Shown: positions 9,434 to 17,717, counted from the first letter of the stretch. The stretch is DNA of 51,881 nucleotides from Planctomycetota bacterium (GCA_027622275.1 JAQBZB010000024.1:1-51881), one strand, 5' to 3'. Translations and numbers: made by a program. The notes: a model not told the origin generated them from the letters alone.

Positions 9434-10731
9434 CCGCCGCGAAGCGATGTCGGCTGCTTTGGCTCGTCCCGACCGCGGTTGTGATTGCGATCGGCTCGGC
9501 GACGCTATTTCGGTATCAAGGCATTCTGCTGCCCGTTCGGATTGCCAGCGGCTCGATGGCCGAGCAACTGTGGGGACCGCACCGACTTGTCACTTGCGCG
9601 GAGTGCGGTTTCGTGTTTCGCTGCGGTTTGGATGCGGAAGCGCCACTGCAATTGGCGACTTGTCCGAATTGCGGGTTCGCGAGAAATGACTTGTCACGCG
9701 CGGTGTTGCATGATGGCCAACGAGTCGTGATCGACCGTTGGGCCTACGTTGAAAACGCTCCGCGGCGTGGCGACGTGGTTGCATTCGTCGATCCGGTGAA
9801 CGCTAGCGAACTGGCAGTGAAACGTGTCATGGGATTGCCCAACGAAGCGGTGACGATCCGTCGAGGCGAGTTGTTCATCAACAACGCGCTTTACCGCAAG
9901 TCGCTAGAAGAAACAAAGCAACTGGCGATGCTCGTCTACGACGATGCGTTCCGCCCCACGAGCAAACGCCAATTGCCGTTGCGCTGGGAAGGTGATGGCG
10001 ACGCAACTGGTTGGCAGGCAACTCGTGACGGCTATCGCTGGACGCCCAAGAACGAGAACGTACCGGCTGATGACTGGCTGATGTACCGGCACTGGCGATG
10101 CTACGCTTCGCCTCATCCAAGAATCGAAGAGTCGCCAGTCGCCGACAATTACGCTTACAACCAGGGGCTGTCACGCGAATTGCACGAGGTCACGGATCTG
10201 CTTCTGTCGTGCGAAGTGCTACTAGCAGATGCGGGTGAAGCCGCTTTCCTGATTCATGATGGCCGCGAGAGCTTTATCCTGCGGCTCGCGGCGACGACGC
10301 GTTCGGCGGAACTTTATCGCGGCGAGGATGCACTGGAGCGCGCGGTGATACCGAACCATATCGATCCGCGAGACGTAACGATCGAGTTCGGTGTGATCGA
10401 CAACCAGCTACTGCTTGCCATCAACGGCGAGACACTGATTCGCCGCGAGTACATCCCTCTCGACGGGCCGCTGCAACCGACTTCCCGACCGTTGGGCATT
10501 GCCGGGCGGCTGGGTGAGTGCTCGGTTGGAAAGATCCGAATCTATCGTGACATTTACTACCTGAATGCCTTTCGAGGCGACTGGCCTTGGGCGGCGCCCG
10601 CACCGCTTGCCGACGATAGCTTTCTCGTACTAGGGGACAACTCGCCATTATCCAACGACAGCCGTCATTGGCCGGAGTCGGGCCTGCATCGCAAGCTATT
10701 GATCGGCAAAGTGTTGATGCCGCGGCGTTAG
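9430..10731 (+). CDS. lepB: Type I signal peptidase with zinc ribbon and large insert
   Basis: 433 residues. The start is GTG 9430, which overlaps the lepA stop (GTGA); the frame is open farther upstream but only inside lepA. One N-terminal transmembrane segment (about 8-28) is followed by catalytic Ser42 in SGSM and general-base Lys131 in AVKRVMGLP. Box E near the end reads LGDNSPLSNDSRHW. Two insertions are unusual: a zinc ribbon (C56, C59, C78, C81) between Ser and Lys, and about 230 residues between Lys and box E, predicted beta-rich, ending in a RDIYYL motif. It cleaves signal peptides on the outer face of the inner membrane. It is paralogous to the protein at 14347-16194. Confidence 0.9.
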   Translation: MTAAKRCRLLWLVPTAVVIAIGSATLFRYQGILLPVRIASGSMAEQLWGPHRLVTCAECGFVFRCGLDAEAPLQLATCPNCGFARNDLSRAVLHDGQRVVIDRWAYVENAPRRGDVVAFVDPVNASELAVKRVMGLPNEAVTIRRGELFINNALYRKSLEETKQLAMLVYDDAFRPTSKRQLPLRWEGDGDATGWQATRDGYRWTPKNENVPADDWLMYRHWRCYASPHPRIEESPVADNYAYNQGLSRELHEVTDLLLSCEVLLADAGEAAFLIHDGRESFILRLAATTRSAELYRGEDALERAVIPNHIDPRDVTIEFGVIDNQLLLAINGETLIRREYIPLDGPLQPTSRPLGIAGRLGECSVGKIRIYRDIYYLNAFRGDWPWAAPAPLADDSFLVLGDNSPLSNDSRHWPESGLHRKLLIGKVLMPRR

Positions 10732-10830
10732 AGCCGGAAGAAAACATATCGATCGAGTTGCGGTGCAACACACGTTGGGGAAACGGCCAACGGAAAGGGG
10801 CTGAAGACGTCGTACATTCGACCAACTCCG

Positions 10831-11012
10831 TTAGCTCCGGATTATTCATCAGCCGCCTGGCGCTAGCCTGCGGTTCTCGCGAACTTCGAGAGAACCGCAC
10901 GCTAGCGCGTGGCGGCTGATTTGTGCGGTGTATTGGGCAAGATAGCCCTAACTCTTTTCACTAACGTATGTTTTGAAGAATGCTGACCGGTTCATGAATA
11001 ATCCGGGTTAGG
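10831..11012. mobile_element. MITE-like palindromic element, copy 1
   Basis: About 180 bp bounded by imperfect terminal inverted repeats: CCGGATTATTCATCAGCC (10837-10854) and GGTTCATGAATAATCCGG (10989-11006). Inside the left half is a long hairpin (10848-10920) with GCCGCC/GGCGGC feet and a CGGTTCTC...GAGAACCG core. A clearly related copy lies at 46178-46365. It encodes nothing convincing. Its right end abuts a RAYT transposase relic. Confidence 0.72.
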
Positions 11013-11205
11013 TCGACCTTGTGGGCGAAGTTCTGCACGGGAAATGATTTGAACCGGCCTTGATCCACGTGCCCGCTTCCGGTGCCGTGCCAGTGAGCGT
11101 CGCAGTGAGCGTGTCGGCGCTGCGTGTGGGTCAGCGTCAACCAAGCTCGTCTCACGAGCAAGTTCGCCGTCCTCCCGATGCCAGACCACCCAATGCCAAC
11201 AAGTT
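11013..11205 (-). pseudogene. Relic of REP-associated tyrosine transposase (RAYT, Y1/HUH)
   Basis: On the minus strand, one frame reads WHWVVWHREDGELARE (about 11197-11150). After a shift, a second frame reads WLTLTHTQRRHAH, then GSGHVDQGRFKSFPVQ (about 11130-11030). These match the central part of RAYT proteins (NHWHxVxWxREDGxL, WLTxTHTQRxHAH, SGHxxQGRFKxFPVQ). The N-terminus and the C-terminal catalytic-Tyr region are missing, and the HUH motif has decayed to WHW. The match is from memory of the family. It is clearly non-functional. Confidence 0.7.
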
Positions 11206-11561
11206 CGCTATATACTATCAGTCGGCAACGGCGTCTCGGCTCGTTCGAGGGCTTCTTCCAGAATCAGTTCGAAAACCAGGGAGTGCCCCTCCTTCTCGAA
11301 GAGCGGCATCCCGGCATTCGAACGATTCAAAACGCGGTCAACGAACCAACCATCGGGGGTGCCGTTCTTTCCTAACACCGCTTCTTAGGCTGACACCACC
11401 GCTTCTAGGCTGTAAGTGCGAACGTCCCTGGTCGATGATCTTTGGTTCGATGATCTCTGTTCGACGATCCAACCAGCTTGCCGCAAAACAACTCCGACCA
11501 TTAAGATAATGGCCGGTTGATAAGTGACTCGTTATTACCGCATTTTTAGGGACGACATCGA
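11206..11561. other. Gene-free stretch with short direct repeats before DUF262 gene
   Basis: No convincing gene. It holds a tandem pair CACCGCTTCTTAGGCTG / CACCGCTTCTAGGCTG (11376-11392, 11397-11412) and three copies of the 9-mer TCGAYGATC (11432-11440, 11447-11455, 11461-11469) spaced 14-15 bp apart, about 95-130 bp upstream of the DUF262 start. The 9-mers could be protein-binding sites. A short palindrome CCATT-AAGAT-AATGG lies near 11500. Confidence 0.45.
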
Positions 11562-13478
11562 ATGATGGCCGGAGCGACGTTTCAGACAAACCCAATTGGC
11601 TTAAACAAAGTTCTCGACGACTGCCACCGGGGAGTTCTTCAATTGCCAGATTTTCAACGTAGCTGGGTTTGGGATGAAGATCGCATCAAGAGCCTTATCG
11701 CTTCTATATCGAGCGCTTTTCCTATCGGCGCATTGATGACACTTGATAGTGGTGGCGAAGTAAGTTTTAAGCCGAGACCCGTTGAGGGCGCGCCGCCTGA
11801 AGCGAAACAAACCAATCCGCAATCCCTGCTACTTGACGGTCAGCAAAGGATGACGTCGCTATATCAGGTGACCTTGCGACGAAAGGTTGTAGAGACGGTT
11901 ACTCCGAAAAAGAAGAAAGTAAAGCGCTGGTTCTATATCGATATCCGCAAAGCAATGGACTCGGCATTTGATCGTGAAGATGCAATCGTGGGCGTACCAG
12001 AAGATCGGATCGTGCGAACCGACTTCGGACGAGAAGAAGTGTTGAATCTTTCGTCTGCCAAGCACGAATACGCGGCTCTGATGTACCCAGTTTCGCGGGT
12101 ATTTGATTGGGACAAATGGCAAGATGGATTTAATCAACTATGGCGAGGCGACGAGAACGAGAGAGTTCGAGATGAGTTTCTCGTTTTCAAGAATCAGATT
12201 TTGAAGTGTTTCACGCACTATCATGTGCCTGTTATCGCTCTGGATCGATCGACCTCGAAAGAAGCGGTGTGCATTGTTTTCGAGAAAGTAAATACGGGCG
12301 GCAAGCCGCTCGATGCGTTTGAGCTTGTCACAGCGATGTATGCTGCCGAGAACCACGAACTGCGAAAAGACTGGTACGGCAATGACGTCGTGACGGGACG
12401 ACACCGGCGTTTCGCGGAAACTCTTCGGCTTGCTGGTCAAGATGTTGGGATTATTGCTAATGTTGCAAACACAGATTTCCTTCAAGTAATTTCTCTTTTC
12501 CACACGCGAGACAAGCGGCGTGCGGCAGAGAAAGCCGGAAAGAAGGGCAATGAATTACCAGCGGTTACAGGGAACCGGCAGGCACTTTTGAACCTGCCTC
12601 TGGAAGCGTACAAGCGGTATGAGGACAAAGTGGAGCAAGGCTTTATCCAGGTAGCGCATTTCCTGCACACCCTGCATATCTATCGTATTTTTGATCTACC
12701 CTATCAGTCGCAAATCATTCCCCTGGCAGCGATCCTCGCTGACATTGGCGGTGCTCGCGAGCATGAGGCGATTCGTGCCAAGCTTGTGCGGTGGTATTGG
12801 AACGGTGTGTTTGGGGAACTTTACGGTTCAGCAGTCGACTCCCGGATCGCGCGAGACTTCCTAGAAGTACCGGCTTGGCTGAACGGTGGCCCCGAACCAT
12901 CAACGGTGAGCGAAACCATGTTCCGTGCTGATAGATTGAAGACCATGCGAATGAGGTTGTCTGCTGCCTACAAGGGCGTCAACGCGCTTTTGATGAAGGA
13001 AGGAGCGATGGTTTTTCGTTCAGGCCAACGTTTTGACCACACAGTCTTTTTTGGCGAAAACGTCGACATTCATCATATTTTTCCAAAAGAGTGGTGCAAG
13101 AAACAGACAAGAAGAATTGAGCCCGGAGTTTATGACTCGATTATCAATAAGACGCCGCTGTCCTACCGAACAAACCGGATCATCGGCGGCGAGGCGCCTT
13201 CGGAATACCTTGCCAAGTTGGAAAGAGGTGATGCAGCAACGCCACCAATTGAACGTGGAAGACTCGATGCCTTTCTCGCCTCGCATCTGATTGACCCGGC
13301 GCTTCTGCACGCGGATGCGTTCGATGCTTTCATGAAAGACAGACAGGCACGACTACTGTCACTTATCGAACAAGCGATGGGAAAGGCTGCATATATCGGC
13401 GATATTCAGGAAGAGGGTGACGATGTCGAGGCCGATGAGGATACCGTTGAAGCCGAACTGACAATTGCCGCAGTATGA
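11562..13478 (+). CDS. DUF262/HNH nuclease, GmrSD-like
   Basis: 638 residues. The N-terminal DUF262 (ParB/Srx-like NTPase) carries LPDFQRSWVW (28-37), LLLDGQQRMTSL (89-100) and FEKVNTGGKPLDAFEL (240-255), the usual three signatures. The C-terminal DUF1524-type HNH domain carries DIHHIFPKEWCKK near residue 501 and a following N..N-type ending (NKTPLSYRTNR). This is the single-chain layout of GmrSD type IV restriction enzymes, which cleave modified phage DNA. ATG 11562 follows AGGGACG, and a second ATG directly follows it. The gene has lower GC and more AAA codons than its neighbours, which suggests transfer. It lies between mobile-element relics. Modification-dependent DNA cleavage is inferred from family. 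Confidence 0.85.
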   Translation: MMAGATFQTNPIGLNKVLDDCHRGVLQLPDFQRSWVWDEDRIKSLIASISSAFPIGALMTLDSGGEVSFKPRPVEGAPPEAKQTNPQSLLLDGQQRMTSLYQVTLRRKVVETVTPKKKKVKRWFYIDIRKAMDSAFDREDAIVGVPEDRIVRTDFGREEVLNLSSAKHEYAALMYPVSRVFDWDKWQDGFNQLWRGDENERVRDEFLVFKNQILKCFTHYHVPVIALDRSTSKEAVCIVFEKVNTGGKPLDAFELVTAMYAAENHELRKDWYGNDVVTGRHRRFAETLRLAGQDVGIIANVANTDFLQVISLFHTRDKRRAAEKAGKKGNELPAVTGNRQALLNLPLEAYKRYEDKVEQGFIQVAHFLHTLHIYRIFDLPYQSQIIPLAAILADIGGAREHEAIRAKLVRWYWNGVFGELYGSAVDSRIARDFLEVPAWLNGGPEPSTVSETMFRADRLKTMRMRLSAAYKGVNALLMKEGAMVFRSGQRFDHTVFFGENVDIHHIFPKEWCKKQTRRIEPGVYDSIINKTPLSYRTNRIIGGEAPSEYLAKLERGDAATPPIERGRLDAFLASHLIDPALLHADAFDAFMKDRQARLLSLIEQAMGKAAYIGDIQEEGDDVEADEDTVEAELTIAAV

Positions 13479-13517
13479 CTCTCGGCGCAAAGATCTTTGT
13501 CTGCCGTCCCGCCTTGC

Positions 13518-13770
13518 TCATCGGTAAGCGTCTCGTCGATGTCTCACTCGCATCACGCGAACCACCTGATTCTCGTCGTCAATTTCGTACAAGACTCGGT
13601 AATCGCCCACACGGATTCGCCAATCGTTATCTGATCCCGTAAGCTTCTAGCATCTGCAGGTCGCGGGTCGTCCGCTAATGCTTCGATGGCGGCGATCACC
13701 CGCAGCAGGATTTCAGCAGCTAACCGTCGCAAGTCTTTCTCCGCGCGACGTTCGAGCAGTAACTTCTACA
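13518..13770 (-). pseudogene. RelE/ParE-type toxin, frameshifted and start-less
   Basis: In one frame the minus strand reads LLLERRAEKDLRRL (about 13763-13720), then IAAIEALADDPRPADAR. It must then shift frame to read SDNDWRIRVGDYRVLYEIDDEN and VRVMRVRHRRDAYR before the stop at 13518-13520. One missing A in the GCTAGAAGCTT segment near 13650 explains the shift. The expected start region near 13770 is also damaged: a TAG sits directly before KLLLE. Together with the antitoxin upstream this is a decayed type II toxin-antitoxin locus. Confidence 0.75.
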
Positions 13771-13967
13771 GCGGGCTTGTGCTCGTCGAGGAACTCGCTT
13801 AGCGGACGGAACTTCAATGGCTTTTTGCGCATTTCCTGGAGAGCTTCCAGATCCTCGGCTTCCTCCAGACGTTCCAGCAATTGTTCGTATTCGCCGATGT
13901 CCAGTATGACGGCTGTCGGTTCGCCATCCTCGACGACAATCTGGGGTTTTCGTTTCCTACGAACCAT
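13713..13967 (-). CDS. Phd/YefM-like antitoxin, C-terminus read-through
   Basis: 84 residues. ATG 13967 is preceded by AAAGGACG. The N-terminus KPQIVVEDGEPTAVILDIGEYEQLLERLEE is the DNA-binding/dimerisation pattern of Phd/YefM-type antitoxins (a beta-strand pair then a helix), followed by an acidic, flexible toxin-binding segment. The last ~18 residues (after EHKPAVEV) are read in the wrong frame across the start of the dead toxin gene, so the native stop has probably been lost. With no working toxin downstream it is likely an orphan. It may still autorepress or neutralise related toxins. Confidence 0.7.
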   Translation of the reverse strand: MVRRKRKPQIVVEDGEPTAVILDIGEYEQLLERLEEAEDLEALQEMRKKPLKFRPLSEFLDEHKPAVEVTARTSRGERLATVSC

Positions 13968-14346
13968 TCATTCGTCCTTTCATTTTTCCATCGTTCGACC
14001 CACCATTGTAGCCGAATTGCTACGGATAAGAATTCTGCCCCCCCGCTGCCCGAGGGCCTTCATTTTATTCAATCTGCGGCGAGCGCACATGAGTAGCATG
14101 GCCTCGCTGGCCGTGTGTTTCCCGGCGTACCCAACCCGACACGGCCTACGAGGCCATGCTACTTCTTACGCAACTTCAAACAAACAAAAGCCCTGGGTCC
14201 GATCGTATCGAAGTAGGATGAATCGAATATTTCGGCTATATTTGCATCGCTCGCGACGAATGACGATGAACCTCGGAGCCGGTGACGGCTCCCGCCACCC
14301 CGCCTTGGAATTACCTGCCTCCTCCGCCACCCTCGAAGAACCACCT
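13968..14346. other. Gap between antitoxin and second signal peptidase
   Basis: This is a divergent intergenic stretch. It contains palindrome copy B (14092-14163) and AT-rich sequence around 14190-14250. The plus-strand frame of the next gene is open through it, but the translation (Ser/Arg-rich, covering the palindrome and the reverse of the antitoxin) is not protein-like. Alternative in-frame ATGs at 14218, 14260 and 14266 cannot be excluded as starts of the signal peptidase. Confidence 0.5.
14092..14163. repeat. Nested palindrome, family 1 copy B
   Basis: Arms 14092-14116 (AGTAGCATGGCCTCGCTGGC...) and 14139-14163 are reverse complements at 24 of 25 positions, with a 22-nt loop. Each arm has an internal GGCCT/AGGCC-like palindrome. 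Same family as 171-235 and 40713-40784. Confidence 0.85.
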
Positions 14347-16194
14347 GTGAACGCTAAGAGTAAAGAATCGAACGATCCCTCTCGTCGCCGCGGCCGGCAA
14401 GGTCTCTCGGGCAAGGGACGCCACGCCGGCGAAGACGCCACCGAGTCCGCAATCGCTACGACCGCATCCTCTTTGGCGGGCCGCAAGCGACCCCGGAAAG
14501 ACGCGGATAGCCCAAGCGCTAGCCGCGAGACGGTCGAGTCAATTGCGGTCGCGATCATCCTGGCGTTTTTGTTTCGGGGCTTTGTTGCCGAGGCGTTCGT
14601 GATTCCAACCGGCTCGATGGCTCCGACGCTGCGCGGTCGACACATGGATATTGTTTGTGAGAAGTGTGGCTTCGAATACAACACGGGTGCCAGCAGGGAG
14701 AACGAAGAAGAAGGGCGGACGATCGTCGAAGTAACTGTCACTTGCTGTCCGATTTGCAATTTCGCGTTAACGCTCGACAAAGCTGTCAATCCGAACGAAA
14801 TGTCCTTCAACGGTGATCGGATTCTCGTCAGCAAGTTTGCCTATCAGTTGCACGAGCCGGAACGCTGGGACGTTATTGTCTTTAAGTATCCGGGCAACGC
14901 GAAGCAGAACTACATCAAGCGACTCGTCGGATTGCCGGGCGAGGCGCTACGGATTCGGCACGGCGACATTCACACGCTTGATGAGAATCGCCAGGCAACG
15001 ATCGTGCGAAAGACGCCATCGAAGTTGAAGGCCATGATGCATGTCGTCGATGATACCGACCACGTTGCCCCGGCTCTGAAGAAAGTTGACTGGCCTTCAC
15101 GTTGGCAGACGGCGTCCAGCGGCGGCGATGATCAACAGTGGCGTCAAGCGGCGGACGACCGTGACTACGTTTTGCAAAGCGGATCGGATGATACTTGGCT
15201 GCGGTATCGTCACTTGGCACCACATCCCGACGATTGGGATGGCATCGATGCCGGTTTCCGACCGCAATGGCTCGACGGCACCGAGGGATCGCTCATCACC
15301 GATTACTACTCGTATAACGATGACGGAGCCGGCGGTCATGCTACCGGGACAGCTTGGGTTGGTGATTTGGCGTTGGAGGCCAAAGTCGAAGTTCAAAGTG
15401 ACCAGGGTGAGTTGCTGCTCGATCTTGTTGAAGGGGGCACACATTACGTTTGCCGCATCGACGTCGCGAGTGGCAAAGCCGAACTGTCGATCAACGACTT
15501 TGAGGGAAAGTCGCAGGTGTTTGAAGATGGAAATGCGAAACGAACTGCGATGACCTCGGTGAAGGGACAAGGTTTACGAAGGATTCGGTTTTCGAATTGC
15601 GACGACCAACTCCTGCTTTGGATCGGTGACAAGGTGGTTCAATTCGACGGGCCAACGACTTACCTGCCAACTCTCGACGTTGTGCCAAAGTGGAGTCCTT
15701 CCGATCCAGGCGACATGGCTCCCGTTGGAGTAGGCGGCAAGAACGCCAAACTCACCGTCAGCAGCTTAAGAGTGTTGCGAGACATCTATTATCTAGCACA
15801 AGAACCCGCTCGGCGCAGTCGATTTGATCAACACGAGTATTTGCGCGACTTCTCGCCTGGCGAGCGACAAACGATCTTCTCTGACCCGCGGACGTGGGAG
15901 GAGACGACGCTGTTCAACGACCGTGCGGAGATCGATTTCAAGCTCGATAAAGACCAGTTCTTCCCTCTCGGTGACAACAGCCCGCAGAGCAAAGACGCTC
16001 GGTTGTGGTCGGAGAAAGATTACGTCACCGGGGTTCTAAGCCCGCCTCCTTTTGTGAAACGCGAGTTGTTGATTGGCAAGGCGCTTGTCGTATACTGGCC
16101 GCATGGCAAACGTCCGTCATCGCCGACCTTGTCTCGCTTGACCCGCAACTATGCGTTTATTCCCAACTTCGGCCAGATGAAGTTAATTCGTTAA
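14347..16194 (+). CDS. lepB: Type I signal peptidase paralogue with zinc ribbon and beta-rich insert
   Basis: 615 residues from GTG 14347. The start is uncertain; the open frame begins at 13678, but its first ~200 codons look non-coding. A basic, low-complexity cytoplasmic tail (1-60) is followed by one transmembrane segment (about 63-80). Catalytic Ser90 is in PTGSMAPTL, Lys191 in YIKRLVGLPGE and box E in LGDNSPQSKDARLW. A zinc ribbon (C104, C107, C134, C137) sits between Ser and Lys. An insert of about 350 residues lies between Lys and box E and ends in the same RDIYYL motif as the first paralogue. Its role is signal-peptide cleavage at the periplasmic face. lptB starts 30 bp downstream, so co-transcription is likely. 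Confidence 0.88.
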   Translation: MNAKSKESNDPSRRRGRQGLSGKGRHAGEDATESAIATTASSLAGRKRPRKDADSPSASRETVESIAVAIILAFLFRGFVAEAFVIPTGSMAPTLRGRHMDIVCEKCGFEYNTGASRENEEEGRTIVEVTVTCCPICNFALTLDKAVNPNEMSFNGDRILVSKFAYQLHEPERWDVIVFKYPGNAKQNYIKRLVGLPGEALRIRHGDIHTLDENRQATIVRKTPSKLKAMMHVVDDTDHVAPALKKVDWPSRWQTASSGGDDQQWRQAADDRDYVLQSGSDDTWLRYRHLAPHPDDWDGIDAGFRPQWLDGTEGSLITDYYSYNDDGAGGHATGTAWVGDLALEAKVEVQSDQGELLLDLVEGGTHYVCRIDVASGKAELSINDFEGKSQVFEDGNAKRTAMTSVKGQGLRRIRFSNCDDQLLLWIGDKVVQFDGPTTYLPTLDVVPKWSPSDPGDMAPVGVGGKNAKLTVSSLRVLRDIYYLAQEPARRSRFDQHEYLRDFSPGERQTIFSDPRTWEETTLFNDRAEIDFKLDKDQFFPLGDNSPQSKDARLWSEKDYVTGVLSPPPFVKRELLIGKALVVYWPHGKRPSSPTLSRLTRNYAFIPNFGQMKLIR

Positions 16195-16224
16195 TGCTTC
16201 ACGACTTGTCAGGGAGGACATTCG

Positions 16225-17028
16225 ATGCCGTTACTGGAAGCCAGCGGGCTGGAAAAGACGTTCGGCCGGCGTCGCGTCGTAAACGGCGTGAGTCTGGAGG
16301 TCCACGACGACGAGATCGTTGGGCTGTTGGGGCCGAATGGTGCGGGCAAGACGACGTCGTTCCGGATGATTTGCGGGCTGATCGATCCCGATGCGGGCCG
16401 CGTCTACTTGGGCGAACACGACGTCACCAAGTGGCCCATGTATCGTCGCTGCCGCGATGGGCACATGGGATATCTCGCGCAGGAATCGAGCGTCTTTCGA
16501 AAGCTTTCGGTGGAGCAGAATCTGCTGGCCGTGATGGAATTGCTGGGGATCGGGCGTCGGCAGCGACGAACTCGGTGCGACGAATTGCTCGAACAATTCA
16601 AGATCACTCACTTGCGCAAGTCGAAGGCCTCCAAGCTGTCAGGCGGCGAGCGCCGTCGACTCGAAATCGCTCGATGTCTCGTCTCTGATCCAGACATCAT
16701 CATGCTTGACGAACCGTTTGCCGGTATCGACCCGGTCACGGTCCAGAGCATTCAAGGAATCATTCGCGAGTTGCGGAACGAAGGAATCTCGATTCTGATC
16801 ACGGATCATGCGGCGCGAGAGATTCTGCAAGTGACGGATCGCTGTTACGTGATCAACGAAGGGGAAGTGTTGTGCCACGGCCATCCCGACGAGGTGAAAA
16901 GCCATCCCGAAGTTCGTCGCATCTATCTCGGCGACATCGACGGAGACAAAGCAAATCCCCCTGCACCTCATATTCGGACTTCCCAGGTAGCATCGCGCAC
17001 ACCAGGCACCACGCGATCGGATGTCTAA
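16225..17028 (+). CDS. lptB: Lipopolysaccharide-export ABC ATPase LptB
   Basis: 267 residues. Walker A GPNGAGKTT (about 36-44), the Q-loop in YLAQESSVFRKLS (a LptB hallmark), the ABC signature LSGGERRRLEIAR, Walker B IIMLDEPFAGIDP and the switch His in ITDHAARE are all intact. LptB hydrolyses ATP to drive LptFG-dependent extraction of LPS from the inner membrane. It is about 25 residues longer than E. coli LptB because of a polar C-terminal tail. The start has a strong AGGGAGGAC site. No lptA/C/F/G genes are adjacent in this window. Confidence 0.9.
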   Translation: MPLLEASGLEKTFGRRRVVNGVSLEVHDDEIVGLLGPNGAGKTTSFRMICGLIDPDAGRVYLGEHDVTKWPMYRRCRDGHMGYLAQESSVFRKLSVEQNLLAVMELLGIGRRQRRTRCDELLEQFKITHLRKSKASKLSGGERRRLEIARCLVSDPDIIMLDEPFAGIDPVTVQSIQGIIRELRNEGISILITDHAAREILQVTDRCYVINEGEVLCHGHPDEVKSHPEVRRIYLGDIDGDKANPPAPHIRTSQVASRTPGTTRSDV

Positions 17029-17051
17029 GTAGCGTATCGCCACGCGGGCTT

Positions 17052-17444
17052 CTACCGCTTCGCTTCGCCCTCTAGCAAGCGAATGGCTCTCCGCAGCCTC
17101 ATTCGGCGTTCCGTGTTCATGCTCAGAACGTAGGCCGTCGTTCGACCAACTGCTGTTAGCCCGGTGATCTCCCCCATATCGTCAATTCGGAAGTGTTCTT
17201 CCCAATTCTCCTCGCGGGGATGGAAGAGCCGCGTAAGCTCGGCAGTTACGGGGTCTACACCCGAGAGATTGGGACCCTTGTGAAGATTACATCGTCGGCA
17301 AGCGAGACAAAGGTTGAGAACGTCATCAGTGCCCCGATGTTGCCGAGCTACGATGTGTTCAAGCTGAAAGAATTGCGAGAAGAAACGCTGTGGGATGTGG
17401 CAATACTCGCAACGCTCGACTTCTGACAAGCTCTCTCGTCGCAT
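17052..17444 (-). CDS. HNH endonuclease
   Basis: 130 residues. The compact HNH fold has a four-cysteine zinc knuckle (CEYC near 12-15, then CLACRRC) and the motif LEHIVARQHRG followed by NLCLACRRCNLHKGPNL, matching the H-N-H layout. A C-terminal tail (FHPREENWEEHF and onward) is common in this small nuclease group. The start lies 6 bp after the stop of the 88-residue partner gene, so the two form a two-gene unit. The pair is often seen together in planctomycetes and cyanobacteria (from memory). Its target is unknown; roles in DNA processing or selfish homing are possible. Confidence 0.82.
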   Translation of the reverse strand: MRRESLSEVERCEYCHIPQRFFSQFFQLEHIVARQHRGTDDVLNLCLACRRCNLHKGPNLSGVDPVTAELTRLFHPREENWEEHFRIDDMGEITGLTAVGRTTAYVLSMNTERRMRLRRAIRLLEGEAKR

Positions 17445-17450
17445 TGTCCA

Positions 17451-17717
17451 TTAGGCAGAACTAGCGTTACGATTATCGAGCATCGCGTTTACCCTAAGTT
17501 CCGCAACAACGTCCATCGCCTCGACGTACGTCTCGTACTCTTGCCGCTCTTCGTCTGAAAGGGTGCCTTCGTTCGCTTTTTCGCCGAGTTCGTCAAGACG
17601 GATCTGAAATTCAACACTTGGCGGAAGCGATGCAAAGTGCTGGGCGAGCTCCGGAGTAAAAGTGGCCGTAAGCTGTTGGAGATATCGGTGAAGGCTCGTG
17701 CTATCAAGTGTTGCCAT
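17451..17717 (-). CDS. Small acidic protein paired with HNH nuclease
   Basis: 88 residues, no transmembrane segment, predicted helical, acidic. Conserved-looking stretches are SLPPSVEFQIRLDELGEKANEG and LSDEERQEYETYVEAMDVV. It is directly upstream of the HNH gene with a 6-bp gap and therefore probably translationally linked. I do not recognise a named domain. A partner, regulator or inhibitor of the nuclease is a reasonable inference from position only. Confidence 0.65.
   Translation of the reverse strand: MATLDSTSLHRYLQQLTATFTPELAQHFASLPPSVEFQIRLDELGEKANEGTLSDEERQEYETYVEAMDVVAELRVNAMLDNRNASSA

Noticed and set aside
10668-10919. 83-residue plus-strand open frame
   Set aside because: It spans the end of the signal peptidase gene and the MITE-like hairpin, with no ribosome site or domain.
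11562-13478. Part of a larger defence island with the STAND, HNH and methyltransferase genes
   Set aside because: These genes are separated by several kb of housekeeping genes on both strands, so a single island is not supported.
13678-14346. Long N-terminal extension of the second signal peptidase frame
   Set aside because: The translation covers the reverse of the antitoxin gene and a palindrome, is Ser/Arg-rich and lacks any conserved motif, so the true start is placed at 14347.
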